In this document: positions 35,601-44,329 of the stretch, piece by piece
Layout: each line of letters opens with the position of its first letter
Numbering within the stretch: position 1 is the stretch's first letter
DNA from: CAZTDU01 sp050248795
GTDB taxonomy: Bacteria > Pseudomonadota > Gammaproteobacteria > Burkholderiales > SG8-39
Direction: 5' to 3'
DNA length: 64,000 nt
Assembly: GCA_050248795.1 (NCBI GenBank)
Contig: JBFWRS010000011.1
Location: 1 to 64,000, forward strand
The notes under the pieces: model-generated
What the model saw: the letters and a program-made list of their open reading frames with translations, nothing else
Told to the model about the DNA's origin: nothing
The model's database searches: none
Position numbers and translations under genes: made by a program

Positions 35601-36298
35601 GCGCCCGCCAGATCGTGCTCGACACCGAGACCACCGGATTGAACGCGCGGCTGGGCGATCGCGTCGTCGAGATCGGCTGCATCGAGCTGCTCAATCGCCG
35701 CGTGACCGACCGGCATTTCCACCGATATCTGAACCCGGAGCGTGACATCGAGGAGGGCGCTGCCAAGGTTCACGGCCTGACGCGCGAGTTCCTCGCCGAC
35801 AAGCCGCTGTTCAGGGACGTGGCGGGCGAGTTCCTCGACCATGTGCGCGGCGCCGAGCTGCTGATCCACAACGCGCCGTTCGACGTCGAGTTCCTTGACA
35901 TGGAACTCGCGCAGGCGGGCCTGGGCAGCCTCACGGATCACGTCGCCGGGATTGTCGACACGCTGGCGATGGCGCGAGAGCTGCGACCGGGGAAGCGCAA
36001 TTCGCTGGACGCGCTATGCGAACACTACGCGGTCAGCAACGCACACCGCACGCTGCATGGCGCGCTGCTGGACGCCGAACTGCTCGCCGAGGTGTACCTC
36101 GCCATGACCCGGGGGCAGGAGAGCCTGGTGATCGACCTCGACTCGCCCGGCACCGCGGCCGAGGCGGCGCGCATAGACACGTCGGGTCTGGTGGTGCTCG
36201 GGGCAACGCCGGACGAACTCGCGGCACATGAGCAGGTGCTGGACCGGCTCGACAGGCAGGCGAAGGCGGGAAGCCTGTGGCGTAAAATCGCCCCATGA
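35597..36298 (+). CDS. dnaQ: DNA polymerase III epsilon subunit (3'-5' proofreading exonuclease)
   Basis: A 233-residue DEDDh exonuclease. ExoI is VLDTETTGLN (Asp, Glu), ExoII is LLIHNAPFDVEFLD, and ExoIII includes RTLHGALLDAELLAEV with His and Asp. The C-terminal tail after about residue 185 is the region that tethers to the polymerase alpha subunit in known homologues. The rnhA-dnaQ pair is classical. The stop overlaps the acyl-CoA ligase start by four bases, an unusual link to metabolism. Confidence 0.96.
   Translation: MSARQIVLDTETTGLNARLGDRVVEIGCIELLNRRVTDRHFHRYLNPERDIEEGAAKVHGLTREFLADKPLFRDVAGEFLDHVRGAELLIHNAPFDVEFLDMELAQAGLGSLTDHVAGIVDTLAMARELRPGKRNSLDALCEHYAVSNAHRTLHGALLDAELLAEVYLAMTRGQESLVIDLDSPGTAAEAARIDTSGLVVLGATPDELAAHEQVLDRLDRQAKAGSLWRKIAP
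36283..36288 (+). promoter_or_regulatory. -10 element TAAAAT inside the dnaQ 3' end
   Basis: TAAAAT followed by cgcccc places a predicted start at the ligase ATG (36295). It would uncouple the acid-CoA genes from rnhA-dnaQ. It lies within dnaQ codons (WRKIAP), so a chance match is possible. Confidence 0.4.
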
Positions 36299-37938
36299 TC
36301 GCGGGCAACCCGTACGAGCAGGATCTGGACCGCAATCCGGCCAATTTCGCGCCGCTGACGCCGATCACGTTCCTCGAGCGCGCGGCATACGTCTATCCCG
36401 AGCGCGTGTCGGTGGTGCACGGCGCGCAGCGCTACACGTGGCGCGAAACGTATGCGCGCTGCAGGCGCCTCGGCTCGGCCCTCGCCGGGCGCGGCATCGG
36501 CCCGGGCGACACGGTCGCAGTGATGCTGCCGAACATTCCGGCCATGTACGAGGCGCATTTCGGCGTGCCGATGTGCGGCGCGGTGCTCAATTCGCTGAAC
36601 ACGCGCCTCGATGCCGATGCCATCGCCTTCATGCTCAACCATGGCGAGGCGAAGCTGCTGATCACCGATCGAGAGTTCTCGGCCACGATGGCGGCGGCCC
36701 TCGGAAAGCTTGGACGCAGCATCACGGTGATCGACGTGGACGACCCCGCGTTCGCGGGCGGCAGCCTGCTGGGCGAAAAGACCTACGAGGATCTGCTCGC
36801 CGAGGGCGATCCCGGCTGGCAATGGCTGTGGCCTGCCGACGAATGGCAGGCGATCGCGCTGAACTACACCTCGGGCACCACCGGCAATCCCAAGGGCGTG
36901 GTGTACCACCACCGCGGGGCGCACCTGAACGGCGTCGGCAACATCCTGACCTGGGCGATGCCGCACCACGCGGTGTACCTGTGGACGCTGCCGATGTTCC
37001 ATTGCAACGGCTGGTGCTTCCCGTGGACGATGGCGGCGAATGCAGGCGTGAACGTTTGCCTGCGCAAGGTGGAACCGAAGGCGATCTTCGAACTGATCCG
37101 TGAGCATCGCGTCACGCACTACTGCGGCGCGCCCATCGTTCACCAGGGGCTGATCAACGCGCCGGCGGACATGAAGAAAGGCATCGACTGGACCGTCAAC
37201 TGCCTCGTCGCCGGCGCGGCGCCGCCGGCTGCGGTGATCGAAGGCATGGAGAAGATGGGCTTCTCGATCACGCACGTGTACGGCCTGACCGAAACCTACG
37301 GCCCGGCGACGGTATGCGCGAAGCACCAGGAATGGGACGCGATGCCGCTGGACGAGCGCGTGGGGAAGAACGGCCGCCAGGGCGTGCGCTACCTCGTCCA
37401 GGAGGGCCTGAGCGTGATGGATCCCGCGACCATGGCGCCGGTGCCGGCGGACGGCGAGACCATGGGCGAGATCATGATGCGTGGAAACATCACGATGAAG
37501 GGCTACCTGAAGAACGCCAAGGCTACCCAGGAAGCCTTCCGCGGCGGCTGGTTCCACTCCGGCGACCTCGCCGTGATGCAGCCCGACGGCTACGTGAAGA
37601 TCAAGGATCGCTCCAAGGACGTCATCATCTCCGGCGGCGAGAACATCTCGTCCATCGAGGTCGAGGACACGCTGTACCGCCATCCCGCGGTGATGGCGGC
37701 GGCAGTGGTGGCGATGCCGGATCCCAAATGGGGGGAAACCCCGTGCGCGTTCGTCGAACTGAAGGCAGGCGCGCAGGCGACCGAGGCCGAGATCATCGAG
37801 CACTGCCGCGCCAGCATGGCGCGCTTCAAGGCACCACGCGCGGTGGTGTTCGGCGAGCTGCCGAAGACCTCGACCGGGAAAATCCAGAAGTTCGTGCTGC
37901 GCGAGAAGGCCAGGTCGGCCTCGGCGATAGACACCTGA
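36295..37938 (+). CDS. AMP-forming acyl-CoA synthetase (AlkK/DmdB-like)
   Basis: A 547-residue adenylate-forming ligase. The AMP-binding P-loop is NYTSGTTGNPKGVVYHHRG, the A5 motif is GLTETYGPATV, and the A10 catalytic lysine is in KTSTGKIQKFVLRE. The N-terminus NPYEQDLDRNPANFAPLTPI and overall pattern match medium-chain or methylmercaptopropionate-type ligases. It activates an acid to its CoA thioester; the exact acid is not determined. It overlaps dnaQ by four bases and precedes a crotonase-family gene by 13 bases. Confidence 0.88.
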   Translation: MIAGNPYEQDLDRNPANFAPLTPITFLERAAYVYPERVSVVHGAQRYTWRETYARCRRLGSALAGRGIGPGDTVAVMLPNIPAMYEAHFGVPMCGAVLNSLNTRLDADAIAFMLNHGEAKLLITDREFSATMAAALGKLGRSITVIDVDDPAFAGGSLLGEKTYEDLLAEGDPGWQWLWPADEWQAIALNYTSGTTGNPKGVVYHHRGAHLNGVGNILTWAMPHHAVYLWTLPMFHCNGWCFPWTMAANAGVNVCLRKVEPKAIFELIREHRVTHYCGAPIVHQGLINAPADMKKGIDWTVNCLVAGAAPPAAVIEGMEKMGFSITHVYGLTETYGPATVCAKHQEWDAMPLDERVGKNGRQGVRYLVQEGLSVMDPATMAPVPADGETMGEIMMRGNITMKGYLKNAKATQEAFRGGWFHSGDLAVMQPDGYVKIKDRSKDVIISGGENISSIEVEDTLYRHPAVMAAAVVAMPDPKWGETPCAFVELKAGAQATEAEIIEHCRASMARFKAPRAVVFGELPKTSTGKIQKFVLREKARSASAIDT

Positions 37939-37951
37939 CAGGGAGGCTGCG

Positions 37952-38743
37952 ATGAGCGCCGTACCGCAACCGCAAGACCAGCACGTCCTGCGCGAGGATG
38001 CCGCGGGCGTCGCCACGCTGACGATGAACCGGCCGGCGCAGATGAACCTGCTCACCTCGGGCATGCTGTCCGCGCTGCAGGAGGCACTGGATGCCATCGC
38101 CGCGGACGCGTCGGTGCGCGTGGTGGTGCTGGCAGGGGCGGGCAAGGGCTTCTGCGCCGGCCACGACCTCAAGGAGCTGCGCGATCGCCGGGACCTGCCG
38201 AAGATCCAGGCGCTGTTCGAGCAGTGCAGCCGCATGATGCAATCCATCTCGCGGCTGCCGCAGCCGGTTATCGCCCGGGTGCAGGGCGCCGCCGCCGCCG
38301 CCGGCTGCCAGCTGGTCGCGCAGTGCGACCTTGCGATCGCTTCGTGTGCGGCGAAGTTCGCCACGCCTGGCGTGAACTGGGGCTTCTTCTGCTCGACCCC
38401 CGGCGTTCCGATCGGGCGCAACCTGCTGCGCAAGCACGCGATGGAGATGCTGCTCACTGGCGACATGGTCGAGGCGCAGCGCGCGCTGGAACTCGGCCTT
38501 GTCAACCGTGTCGTCCCGGCGGAGCTGCTGGTCCAGGAAACCGACCGGCTCGCGCGCCAGATCGCGGGCAAGCCGCCGGCGACGATCGCCGCGGGCAAGC
38601 GAGCCTTTTACCAGCAGATGGACATGGGCGTGGACGCCGCGTACCAGCTCGCATCGCGGGTGATCTCGGAGAGCTTCGTGCATGCCGAGGGAATCGCCGG
38701 CATGAATGCATTCATCGAGCGCAAGGCACCGCCAAAGCCATGA
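37952..38743 (+). CDS. ECHDC3-like crotonase-family protein
   Basis: A 263-residue crotonase fold. The first oxyanion-hole segment is GKGFCAGHDLKELRDRRDLP and the second GAAAAAGCQLVAQCDLAIA. The usual catalytic Glu position (PE in canonical hydratases) reads FATPGVNWGFFCSTPGVPIG, which closely resembles the ECHDC3 subgroup and lacks that Glu. Ordinary enoyl-CoA hydration is therefore doubtful. The ribosome-binding site is GGGAGG. It is probably co-transcribed with the upstream ligase and overlaps the next gene by four bases. Confidence 0.86.
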   Translation: MSAVPQPQDQHVLREDAAGVATLTMNRPAQMNLLTSGMLSALQEALDAIAADASVRVVVLAGAGKGFCAGHDLKELRDRRDLPKIQALFEQCSRMMQSISRLPQPVIARVQGAAAAAGCQLVAQCDLAIASCAAKFATPGVNWGFFCSTPGVPIGRNLLRKHAMEMLLTGDMVEAQRALELGLVNRVVPAELLVQETDRLARQIAGKPPATIAAGKRAFYQQMDMGVDAAYQLASRVISESFVHAEGIAGMNAFIERKAPPKP

Positions 38744-39159
38744 GCGTGCGGCCGCTCCCCGCGGTGGTACTGATGCTGGCTTGGCTTCCAATGGCGGCCG
38801 GGCCTGCCCTGGCAGACGGCACCGTCGCGCCGGGTCCGCAACGGCTGGAGTTCGGCTATCCGAGCCCGGAGGCGGCGCTGGCAGACCTGCGGCAGCGGCA
38901 GGGCGTGGTGGTGTTCGAGCGCAACGGCTGGACGGTTGCCGACGACAAGCCGAACCGCACCTGGTGGTCGTTCACGCCGGCCGGGCATCCGGCGCACCCC
39001 TCGGGCGTGAAGCGCGTCATCGTGCAGGCGCCGAACGGCGACGTGTCGATCGCCATGAGCGCCAAGTGCGGCGCGCCAGATGAAGCTTGCGAGGCGCTGC
39101 TGGTCGAATTCCACCTCATGAACGACCAGTTGCGCCAGCGCCTGAACGCCGGGCGCTGA
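38740..39159 (+). CDS. Small exported protein of unknown function
   Basis: A 139-residue protein with a Sec signal peptide (AVVLMLAWLPMAAGPALADG, cleavage likely after ALA). The mature region contains GWTVADDKPNRTWWSFTPAG and two cysteines in KCGAPDEACEA that could form a disulfide. The start overlaps the crotonase stop (ATGA), so it belongs to the ligase operon. No family was recognised. The longer frame reaching back to 38224 lies antiframe inside the crotonase gene. Confidence 0.72.
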   Translation: MSVRPLPAVVLMLAWLPMAAGPALADGTVAPGPQRLEFGYPSPEAALADLRQRQGVVVFERNGWTVADDKPNRTWWSFTPAGHPAHPSGVKRVIVQAPNGDVSIAMSAKCGAPDEACEALLVEFHLMNDQLRQRLNAGR

Positions 39160-39172
39160 CGCATCCGGCGCG

Positions 39173-40546
39173 CTAGCGCTTCAGGTTCGCCAGCAGTTCC
39201 TTCGCCCGCTTCACCGCCGACTCCGGCAGCGTGTGGCGCTGCGGAAAATCCGGGCTCGGCTTGGTGGCGTCGATGATCATCTTCGCGGTGCGTCCGGCGT
39301 GGTTGGACGGGTCGAGGATGGCGCCAAAGGCGTTGCGGATGATGTCGATGTCCTCGTCCGCCTGCATGCGGGTAGCCATGGCCCAGAACACGTCCTGGTC
39401 ATTGAAGATGTCGACGTCGTCATCGACGACCACCACCAGCTTCAGGCTCAGGTCCTCGGCGAAGGCGATCATCGCGGCATTCTTCTGCTGGCCTACCGTG
39501 GGATTGCGCATCGCGATGTAGGCGTGCAGGCGGCAGGTGCCGGACTTCGGGTACGACACCGCGGTCACGTTCGACATGTGCGAGCGCAGTGCGCGCAGCA
39601 GGCGCGCCTCCTGCGGGACGGCAAGCATGCTGCAATGCTCGTCCGACATGCCGCCGACGATGTCGTGGTAGACGGCGTTCCGGCGGTGCGTGATGGCGCT
39701 GATCTCGATCACCTGCTCGGTGGATCGCTCGGAGTGGTAGCCGGTGAACTCCGCGAACGGGCCCTCGGGTTCGCGCACGCCGCGCAGGATATGGCCTTCC
39801 AGCACGATCTCGGCCTCGGCCGGCACGTCGATCGGCACGGTCTTACAACGCGCGATCTCCAGCGGCGCGCCGCGCAGGCCGCCGGCCACCGCGTACTCGT
39901 CGGCGGTCAACGGGCCTTTCCACAGCCCCGCGAAGGTGAAGATCGGGTGCGCGCCTATCACCACCGCGATGGGGATGTCCTTGCCGGACTCCTCGGCGCG
40001 CTTGACGTAGTCCCAAAGGTGGCGACGGCTGTGCAGGCTGGTGCCCAGCCGCGTTCTGCCTTTCACCTGCATGCGGTGGAAGCTCGCGTTGCGCACGCCG
40101 GTGTCCGGGTCGTTCGCGATGACGATGCCGTTGGTGATGTAGCGACCGGCATCGCGCTCGAAGTGCTTCTTGATCGGGATGCGGCCGAGGTCCGCGTCGG
40201 CTCCCTTGTAGACCACCTCGTGCACCGGCGCGTTGTCGACCAGCCGGGGCTCGATCATGCGGTCTCCGCGGGACGCCCACTCGGTGATCAGCTTGTCCTC
40301 GGTGGTGCCGAAGGCAAGCGCGTAGCGGCGCCGCGTGGCGAAGACATTGGTCACCACCGGGAAAGCGAAGTCCTCGACGTTGTCGAACCACAGTACCGGC
40401 GACTGCCAGGAACGCCCGCGCTCCAGCTCCAGCGCCACGGCGGTGGCGTCGTAGTCGAGGGAAATGCGCTCCTTGAAGCGCAGGATGGCGTGCGGATCGT
40501 CGCGCTCGGCATCCGCAAGGAAACCGCGCAGGTTGAAGGTGGACAT
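39173..40546 (-). CDS. UbiD-family prenylated-FMN decarboxylase
   Basis: A 457-residue UbiD-fold protein. LRGFLADAERDDPHAILRFK at the start, FHRMQVKGRTRLGTSLHSRR, EFTGYHSERSTEQVIEISAI and IVVNDDVD-like VVVDDDVDIFNDQDVFWAMA are typical family segments. Members reversibly decarboxylate aromatic or unsaturated acids with prenylated FMN supplied by UbiX, which is not in the window. It is the last gene of a four-gene minus operon, 11 bases after the acyl-CoA dehydrogenase. The substrate is unknown; ubiquinone synthesis is unlikely given the catabolic context. Confidence 0.87.
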   Translation of the reverse strand: MSTFNLRGFLADAERDDPHAILRFKERISLDYDATAVALELERGRSWQSPVLWFDNVEDFAFPVVTNVFATRRRYALAFGTTEDKLITEWASRGDRMIEPRLVDNAPVHEVVYKGADADLGRIPIKKHFERDAGRYITNGIVIANDPDTGVRNASFHRMQVKGRTRLGTSLHSRRHLWDYVKRAEESGKDIPIAVVIGAHPIFTFAGLWKGPLTADEYAVAGGLRGAPLEIARCKTVPIDVPAEAEIVLEGHILRGVREPEGPFAEFTGYHSERSTEQVIEISAITHRRNAVYHDIVGGMSDEHCSMLAVPQEARLLRALRSHMSNVTAVSYPKSGTCRLHAYIAMRNPTVGQQKNAAMIAFAEDLSLKLVVVVDDDVDIFNDQDVFWAMATRMQADEDIDIIRNAFGAILDPSNHAGRTAKMIIDATKPSPDFPQRHTLPESAVKRAKELLANLKR

Positions 40547-40557
40547 GTTGCTCCGAA

Positions 40558-41709
40558 CTAGAAGGACCTTGGCAGGCCGAGCACGTGCTCGGCGACGTAG
40601 GAAAGGATCAGGTTGGTGGAGATCGGCGCGACCAGATACAGCCGAGTTTCGCGGAATTTGCGCTCGACGTCGTACTCTGCAGCGAAACCGAAGCCGCCGT
40701 AGGTCTGCAGGCAGACGTTCGCCGCCTCCCACGAGGCTTTCGCGCAAAGGTGTTTCGCCATGTTGGCTTCGGCGCCGCAGTGCTGCTTCGCATCGAACAG
40801 CGCAGCGGCCTTGTAGCGCATCAGGTTCGCCGCCTCGACCTCCATGTAGGACTCGGCGATCGGGAACTGGATGCCCTGGTTCCTGCCGATCGGGCGATCG
40901 AACACCACGCGGTCCCTGGCATAGGCGGTGGCCTTGTCGATGAACCAGTAGCCGTCGCCGATGCACTCGGCGGCGATGAGGATGCGCTCGGCGTTCAGGC
41001 CGTCGAGGATGTAGCGGAAGCCCTTGCCTTCCTCGCCGATGAGGTTTTCCGCCGGGATCTCGAGGTTGTCGAGGAACACCTCGTTGGTCTCGTGGTTCAC
41101 CATGTTGCGGATCGGGCGCATCTCCAGGCCCTTGCCCAGCGCCTCGCGCTTGTCGACGAGGAAGATCGACATGCCCTCGGACTTCTTCGCCACCTTGTCC
41201 AGCGGCGTGGTGCGCGCAAGCAGGATCATCAGCTCCGAGTGCTGCAGACGCGATGTCCAGACTTTCTGCCCATTGACGACGTAGCGGTCGCCCTTCCTCA
41301 CCGCGGTGGTCTTGATGCGCGTGGTGTCGGTGCCGGCAGTCGGCTCGGTGACGCCCATGGACTGCAGCCGCAGCTCGCCGCTGGCGATCTTCGGCAGGTA
41401 CCTGCGCTTCTGCTCCTCCGAGCCGTGCCGCAGCAGCGTGTTCATGTTGTACATCTGGCCGTGGCAGCAGCCGGCATTGCCGCCTGTGCGAGTCACTTCC
41501 TCCATGATCACGGTGGCCTCGGTCAGCGATAGCCCCGAACCGCCATACGCCTCGGGGATCAGCGCGGCCATCCAGCCGGCTTTGGTCAGCGCGTCAACGA
41601 ACGCCTCCGGATAGGCGCGTTCCTCGTCCACTTTCTGCCAGTAGGCCGAATCGAAAGTCGCGCACAGCGTGCGCACCGCGTCCCTGATTTCCTGATGATT
41701 GCTGTTCAT
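40558..41709 (-). CDS. Acyl-CoA dehydrogenase
   Basis: A 383-residue flavoprotein of standard length. It includes MGVTEPTAGTDTTRIKTTAV (FAD and substrate region) and QTYGGFGFAAEYDVERKFRE near the C-terminus. It oxidises an acyl-CoA to the 2,3-enoyl-CoA and passes electrons to ETF, which is encoded at 55095. The position of the catalytic base is not obvious. TATATT lies six bases before the ATG on the minus strand, so it may have its own promoter as well as being read from the operon. Confidence 0.9.
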   Translation of the reverse strand: MNSNHQEIRDAVRTLCATFDSAYWQKVDEERAYPEAFVDALTKAGWMAALIPEAYGGSGLSLTEATVIMEEVTRTGGNAGCCHGQMYNMNTLLRHGSEEQKRRYLPKIASGELRLQSMGVTEPTAGTDTTRIKTTAVRKGDRYVVNGQKVWTSRLQHSELMILLARTTPLDKVAKKSEGMSIFLVDKREALGKGLEMRPIRNMVNHETNEVFLDNLEIPAENLIGEEGKGFRYILDGLNAERILIAAECIGDGYWFIDKATAYARDRVVFDRPIGRNQGIQFPIAESYMEVEAANLMRYKAAALFDAKQHCGAEANMAKHLCAKASWEAANVCLQTYGGFGFAAEYDVERKFRETRLYLVAPISTNLILSYVAEHVLGLPRSF

Positions 41710-41712
41710 GGA

Positions 41713-42867
41713 TCAAATATAGCCCGGGCCTTCGATGGCCGGGAACCTGGCGAGGAATGTTTCATCTACCTCCAGCCCGAGCCCCGGCTTGTCCAGCGGC
41801 CAGACCTTGCCGTCCTTGTCCACCGTGTACGGCGTGGACACCAGTTCGTCCCGGAAGCGGTTCCCTCTGGACACGTCGCCTTCGAAGTAGCCGCCGTTGT
41901 CTATTGCGGCGAGAAAGTGGATCGACATCGCCTGGTTCAGGCCGGTCATCGAACTGTGCGGGTGTATCGGCAGCTTGTACGCGGACGCCATGGCGGCAAT
42001 GCGCAGCGCCTCGGTGAGGCCGCCGGTCTTCGACAGGTCGGGTTGCAGGATGGTGATCGAGCCGTCCTCGATGACGCGGTTGAATTCATAGCGCGTGTAG
42101 TGGTTCTCGCCCGCTGCCAGCGGCGTGCGGCCGAACGACGCGGCGAGCGCGTAGCTGCGGTAGTCGTGCGCAGGAAAGGGCTCCTCAAGCCAGGCCACGT
42201 CCAGCTCGTCCATTCCTGGCATCGCCGCGCGCGCGTCGGCGACGCTGTAGCCGGTATTGGCGTCGGTGAGGATGACGAGATCGTCGCCATAGTGCCCGCG
42301 GACCGCGCGAATGCGCTCGAGGTCGCGCTTTGGCGTGTCGCCTACGCGCAGCTTGACCGCCTTGTAACCGAGCGCGAGGTTGCGATCGATCTCGGCGATC
42401 AGCTCTGGTGCCGGCTGGTAGCCGAGCGATACGCCGCCCGCGTATGCCGGCACGCCCTTGAACGCGCCGCCCAGCAGCCTGTAGAGCGGCATGCCGGCTG
42501 CCTTGCCGCGGATGTCCCACAGCGCGCAGTCGATCCCGCTCATGGCAAGGCAGGTGCCCGCGCCCATGCCGTGGCTGCCGAGCTGCATTTTGTAGATCCG
42601 CGCCCAGACCCCGACCACGTCCGCGGCGTCCATGCCGACGACCAGTTGCCTGAGCGTGGTGTCGATCAGCTTTGCCACCGCGGTATGCGCACGGCCGTGG
42701 TGGGATTCACCCCAGCCCACCAGCCCGCCGGCGGTGGTTACCTTGACGACGACCGCATCGCGCTTCACCGAGGTGCCGATGCCGAGCGTGACCCGGCTCG
42801 CCTCGGGCACCGGAAACGAGGTGGGATAGGCCTTGATGTCAACGATCTTGAGATCTGCGCTCGGCAT
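41713..42867 (-). CDS. Mandelate racemase/muconate lactonizing enzyme family protein (enolase superfamily)
   Basis: A 384-residue enolase-superfamily enzyme. Metal ligands appear in VILTDANTGYS (Asp), WLEEPFPAHDYR (Glu) and LAAGENHYTRYEF (Glu). A His-Asp dyad is suggested by LQPDLSKTGG and IHPHSS, and a Lys-x-Arg base motif by KAVKLRVGD. This fits the mandelate racemase subgroup, which abstracts the alpha proton of a carboxylate, often an acid sugar. Its start overlaps the preceding hydroxyacid dehydrogenase gene by 29 bases. The substrate is not assigned. Confidence 0.87.
   Translation of the reverse strand: MPSADLKIVDIKAYPTSFPVPEASRVTLGIGTSVKRDAVVVKVTTAGGLVGWGESHHGRAHTAVAKLIDTTLRQLVVGMDAADVVGVWARIYKMQLGSHGMGAGTCLAMSGIDCALWDIRGKAAGMPLYRLLGGAFKGVPAYAGGVSLGYQPAPELIAEIDRNLALGYKAVKLRVGDTPKRDLERIRAVRGHYGDDLVILTDANTGYSVADARAAMPGMDELDVAWLEEPFPAHDYRSYALAASFGRTPLAAGENHYTRYEFNRVIEDGSITILQPDLSKTGGLTEALRIAAMASAYKLPIHPHSSMTGLNQAMSIHFLAAIDNGGYFEGDVSRGNRFRDELVSTPYTVDKDGKVWPLDKPGLGLEVDETFLARFPAIEGPGYI
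41716..41721 (-). promoter_or_regulatory. -10 element TATATT, leaderless-type spacing
   Basis: On the minus strand TATATT is followed by TGATCC and the acyl-CoA dehydrogenase ATG (41709). It overlaps the last codons of the preceding gene of the operon, so it would be an internal promoter. Confidence 0.4.
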
Positions 42868-43822
42868 GCCTGCTCCAGGAATCGGGGTTCACATAATTCG
42901 TTGGTCTGTCGCCTGCCAGCATGCGCAGCACCTCTGCCGCGACGAGCTGTCCGACGCGCCGCCGCGACTGGCGCGTGGCTCCCGCGAGGTGCGGGGTCAG
43001 GATGACGTTGTCGAGTTCCAGCAGCGGGTTGCCCGGCTCCAGCCGGTAGTGTTCGTATACATCCAGCATCGCGCCGGCGATCCTGCGCTGGCGCAGCGCC
43101 TGCACCAGCGCTGCCTCGTCGATCACCGGACCGCGGCCGACGTTGACGAGGAAGGCACCGGGCTTCATCAGGGTGAGCGTGTTCGCGTTGATCATGTGCC
43201 GGGTCTCGCGCGTGAGCGGACAGGCGAGCACGACGAAGTCCGCGGCGCAAAGCAGTTCCTCGATCGCCGCGGCCTCCACACCCTCGGGCAGGGCATCCAG
43301 ACGCCGCTGGTTGCCCAGCACGCGCATGCCGAAGCCGTCGCGGCAGATCCTCGCCACGCGGGTGCCGATGTGGCCGACGCCGACAATGCCGACAGTCATC
43401 CCGGATAGCTCCTGCGCCGGCGCGGACAGCAGTCGCGCGGCGTCGAAGGACTCGCGCCGCAGCGCTGCGCTGATGCCAACGATGTTCCGCGCCAGCATCA
43501 GCATTGCCATGACGCAGAACTCGGCAACCGGCTGGGCGTTGCCGCCTGGCACGTTCGACACCAGCACGCCATGCGCGTTCGCAGCAGCCATCGGCACGAG
43601 GTCGGTTCCGGTACCGTGAATCGCCACTACGCGGACGCGAGGGGCGATGTCGAACAGGTCGTCGGGGATGCGACTGCGGATCACCAGCGCGTCCACGTCC
43701 TTCGCCAGCCGCCGTACCGTGTCGGGTGCCGAGTCGGGCGCCTGGATGACTTCCGCGGACTGTGCCATCAGCGCGGCGCCGCTTTCGTCTATGGAATCGG
43801 TGATCAGGATGCGGTCGCGCAC
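42839..43822 (-). CDS. D-2-hydroxyacid dehydrogenase (NAD-dependent)
   Basis: A 327-residue protein with the NAD-binding motif TVGIVGVGHIGTRVARIC and catalytic Arg, Glu and His in NVGRGPVIDE, LDVYEHYRLE and LTPHLAGAT. It reduces a 2-oxo acid to a D-2-hydroxy acid or the reverse. The GTG at 43822 is chosen because it gives RDRILITDSIDESGAALM, the usual start of the fold; an open extension to 43981 is rejected. It heads the four-gene minus operon ending with ubiD. Confidence 0.86.
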   Translation of the reverse strand: MRDRILITDSIDESGAALMAQSAEVIQAPDSAPDTVRRLAKDVDALVIRSRIPDDLFDIAPRVRVVAIHGTGTDLVPMAAANAHGVLVSNVPGGNAQPVAEFCVMAMLMLARNIVGISAALRRESFDAARLLSAPAQELSGMTVGIVGVGHIGTRVARICRDGFGMRVLGNQRRLDALPEGVEAAAIEELLCAADFVVLACPLTRETRHMINANTLTLMKPGAFLVNVGRGPVIDEAALVQALRQRRIAGAMLDVYEHYRLEPGNPLLELDNVILTPHLAGATRQSRRRVGQLVAAEVLRMLAGDRPTNYVNPDSWSRHAERRSQDR

Positions 43823-43873
43823 GGGGAGGCGAGCATAGCAAATCGCATCCGCCACTGACGCGCAAGCCGGGAT

Positions 43874-43879
43874 TACAAT
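43874..43879 (+). promoter_or_regulatory. -10 element TACAAT upstream of the cytochrome c gene
   Basis: TACAAT lies 34 bases before the preferred cytochrome start (43914) and 13 bases before an alternative in-frame ATG at 43893. It supports transcription of the cytochrome c and binding-protein pair away from the hydroxyacid dehydrogenase operon. Confidence 0.45.
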
Positions 43880-43913
43880 CGCGTCGCGCCGCATGCGCAC
43901 GGAGATCGCCACC

Positions 43914-44309
43914 ATGCAAGCCAGAATGTTCGTCCTGCTGATCGGCCTCGGCGCTGGAACTGCGCTCGCCGGCGAGGGCAAGTCCGGGGAACAGGTCTAC
44001 AAGGCGGTATGCACGGCCTGCCATGCCACCGGCGTGGAGAAAGCGCCGAAGTTCGGCGACCGGAAGGCCTGGGCCCCGCTCATCAGGGAAGGCCAGCACG
44101 TGCTGACCGCGCATGCCTGGGTGGGCGTGCGCGGCATGCCGCCCAGGGGCGGCCAGCCCGACCTGTCGCTGGCGGAATTCGCCCGCGCCACCGCCTACAT
44201 GGCGCGCGCAGCCGGTGGCAAATGGCAGGATCCGGACGCGAAGATGCTTGCCGGAATCCGGACCGAAGTACGCAAGCGAGAAGGCCGGAGCGGGTCCGGG
44301 AAGCCGTAG
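43914..44309 (+). CDS. Small periplasmic cytochrome c (cytochrome c5-like)
   Basis: A 131-residue protein. A Sec signal peptide (MFVLLIGLGAGTALAGEG) is followed by a single haem site CTACH at residues 33-37, with Met in VRGMPPRGGQ as the likely sixth ligand. It is a short electron carrier of the class I type. The ATG at 43914 has GGAG upstream; an alternative ATG lies seven codons earlier. It is followed 20 bases later by a binding-protein gene. Confidence 0.88.
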   Translation: MQARMFVLLIGLGAGTALAGEGKSGEQVYKAVCTACHATGVEKAPKFGDRKAWAPLIREGQHVLTAHAWVGVRGMPPRGGQPDLSLAEFARATAYMARAAGGKWQDPDAKMLAGIRTEVRKREGRSGSGKP

Positions 44310-44329
44310 CCACACTGATGAGGAGAGCC

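Noticed and set aside
36025..38598. 857-codon minus-strand open frame under the acyl-CoA ligase and crotonase genes
   Set aside because: It is antisense to well-supported genes, with low-complexity His/Arg-rich translation and no domain.
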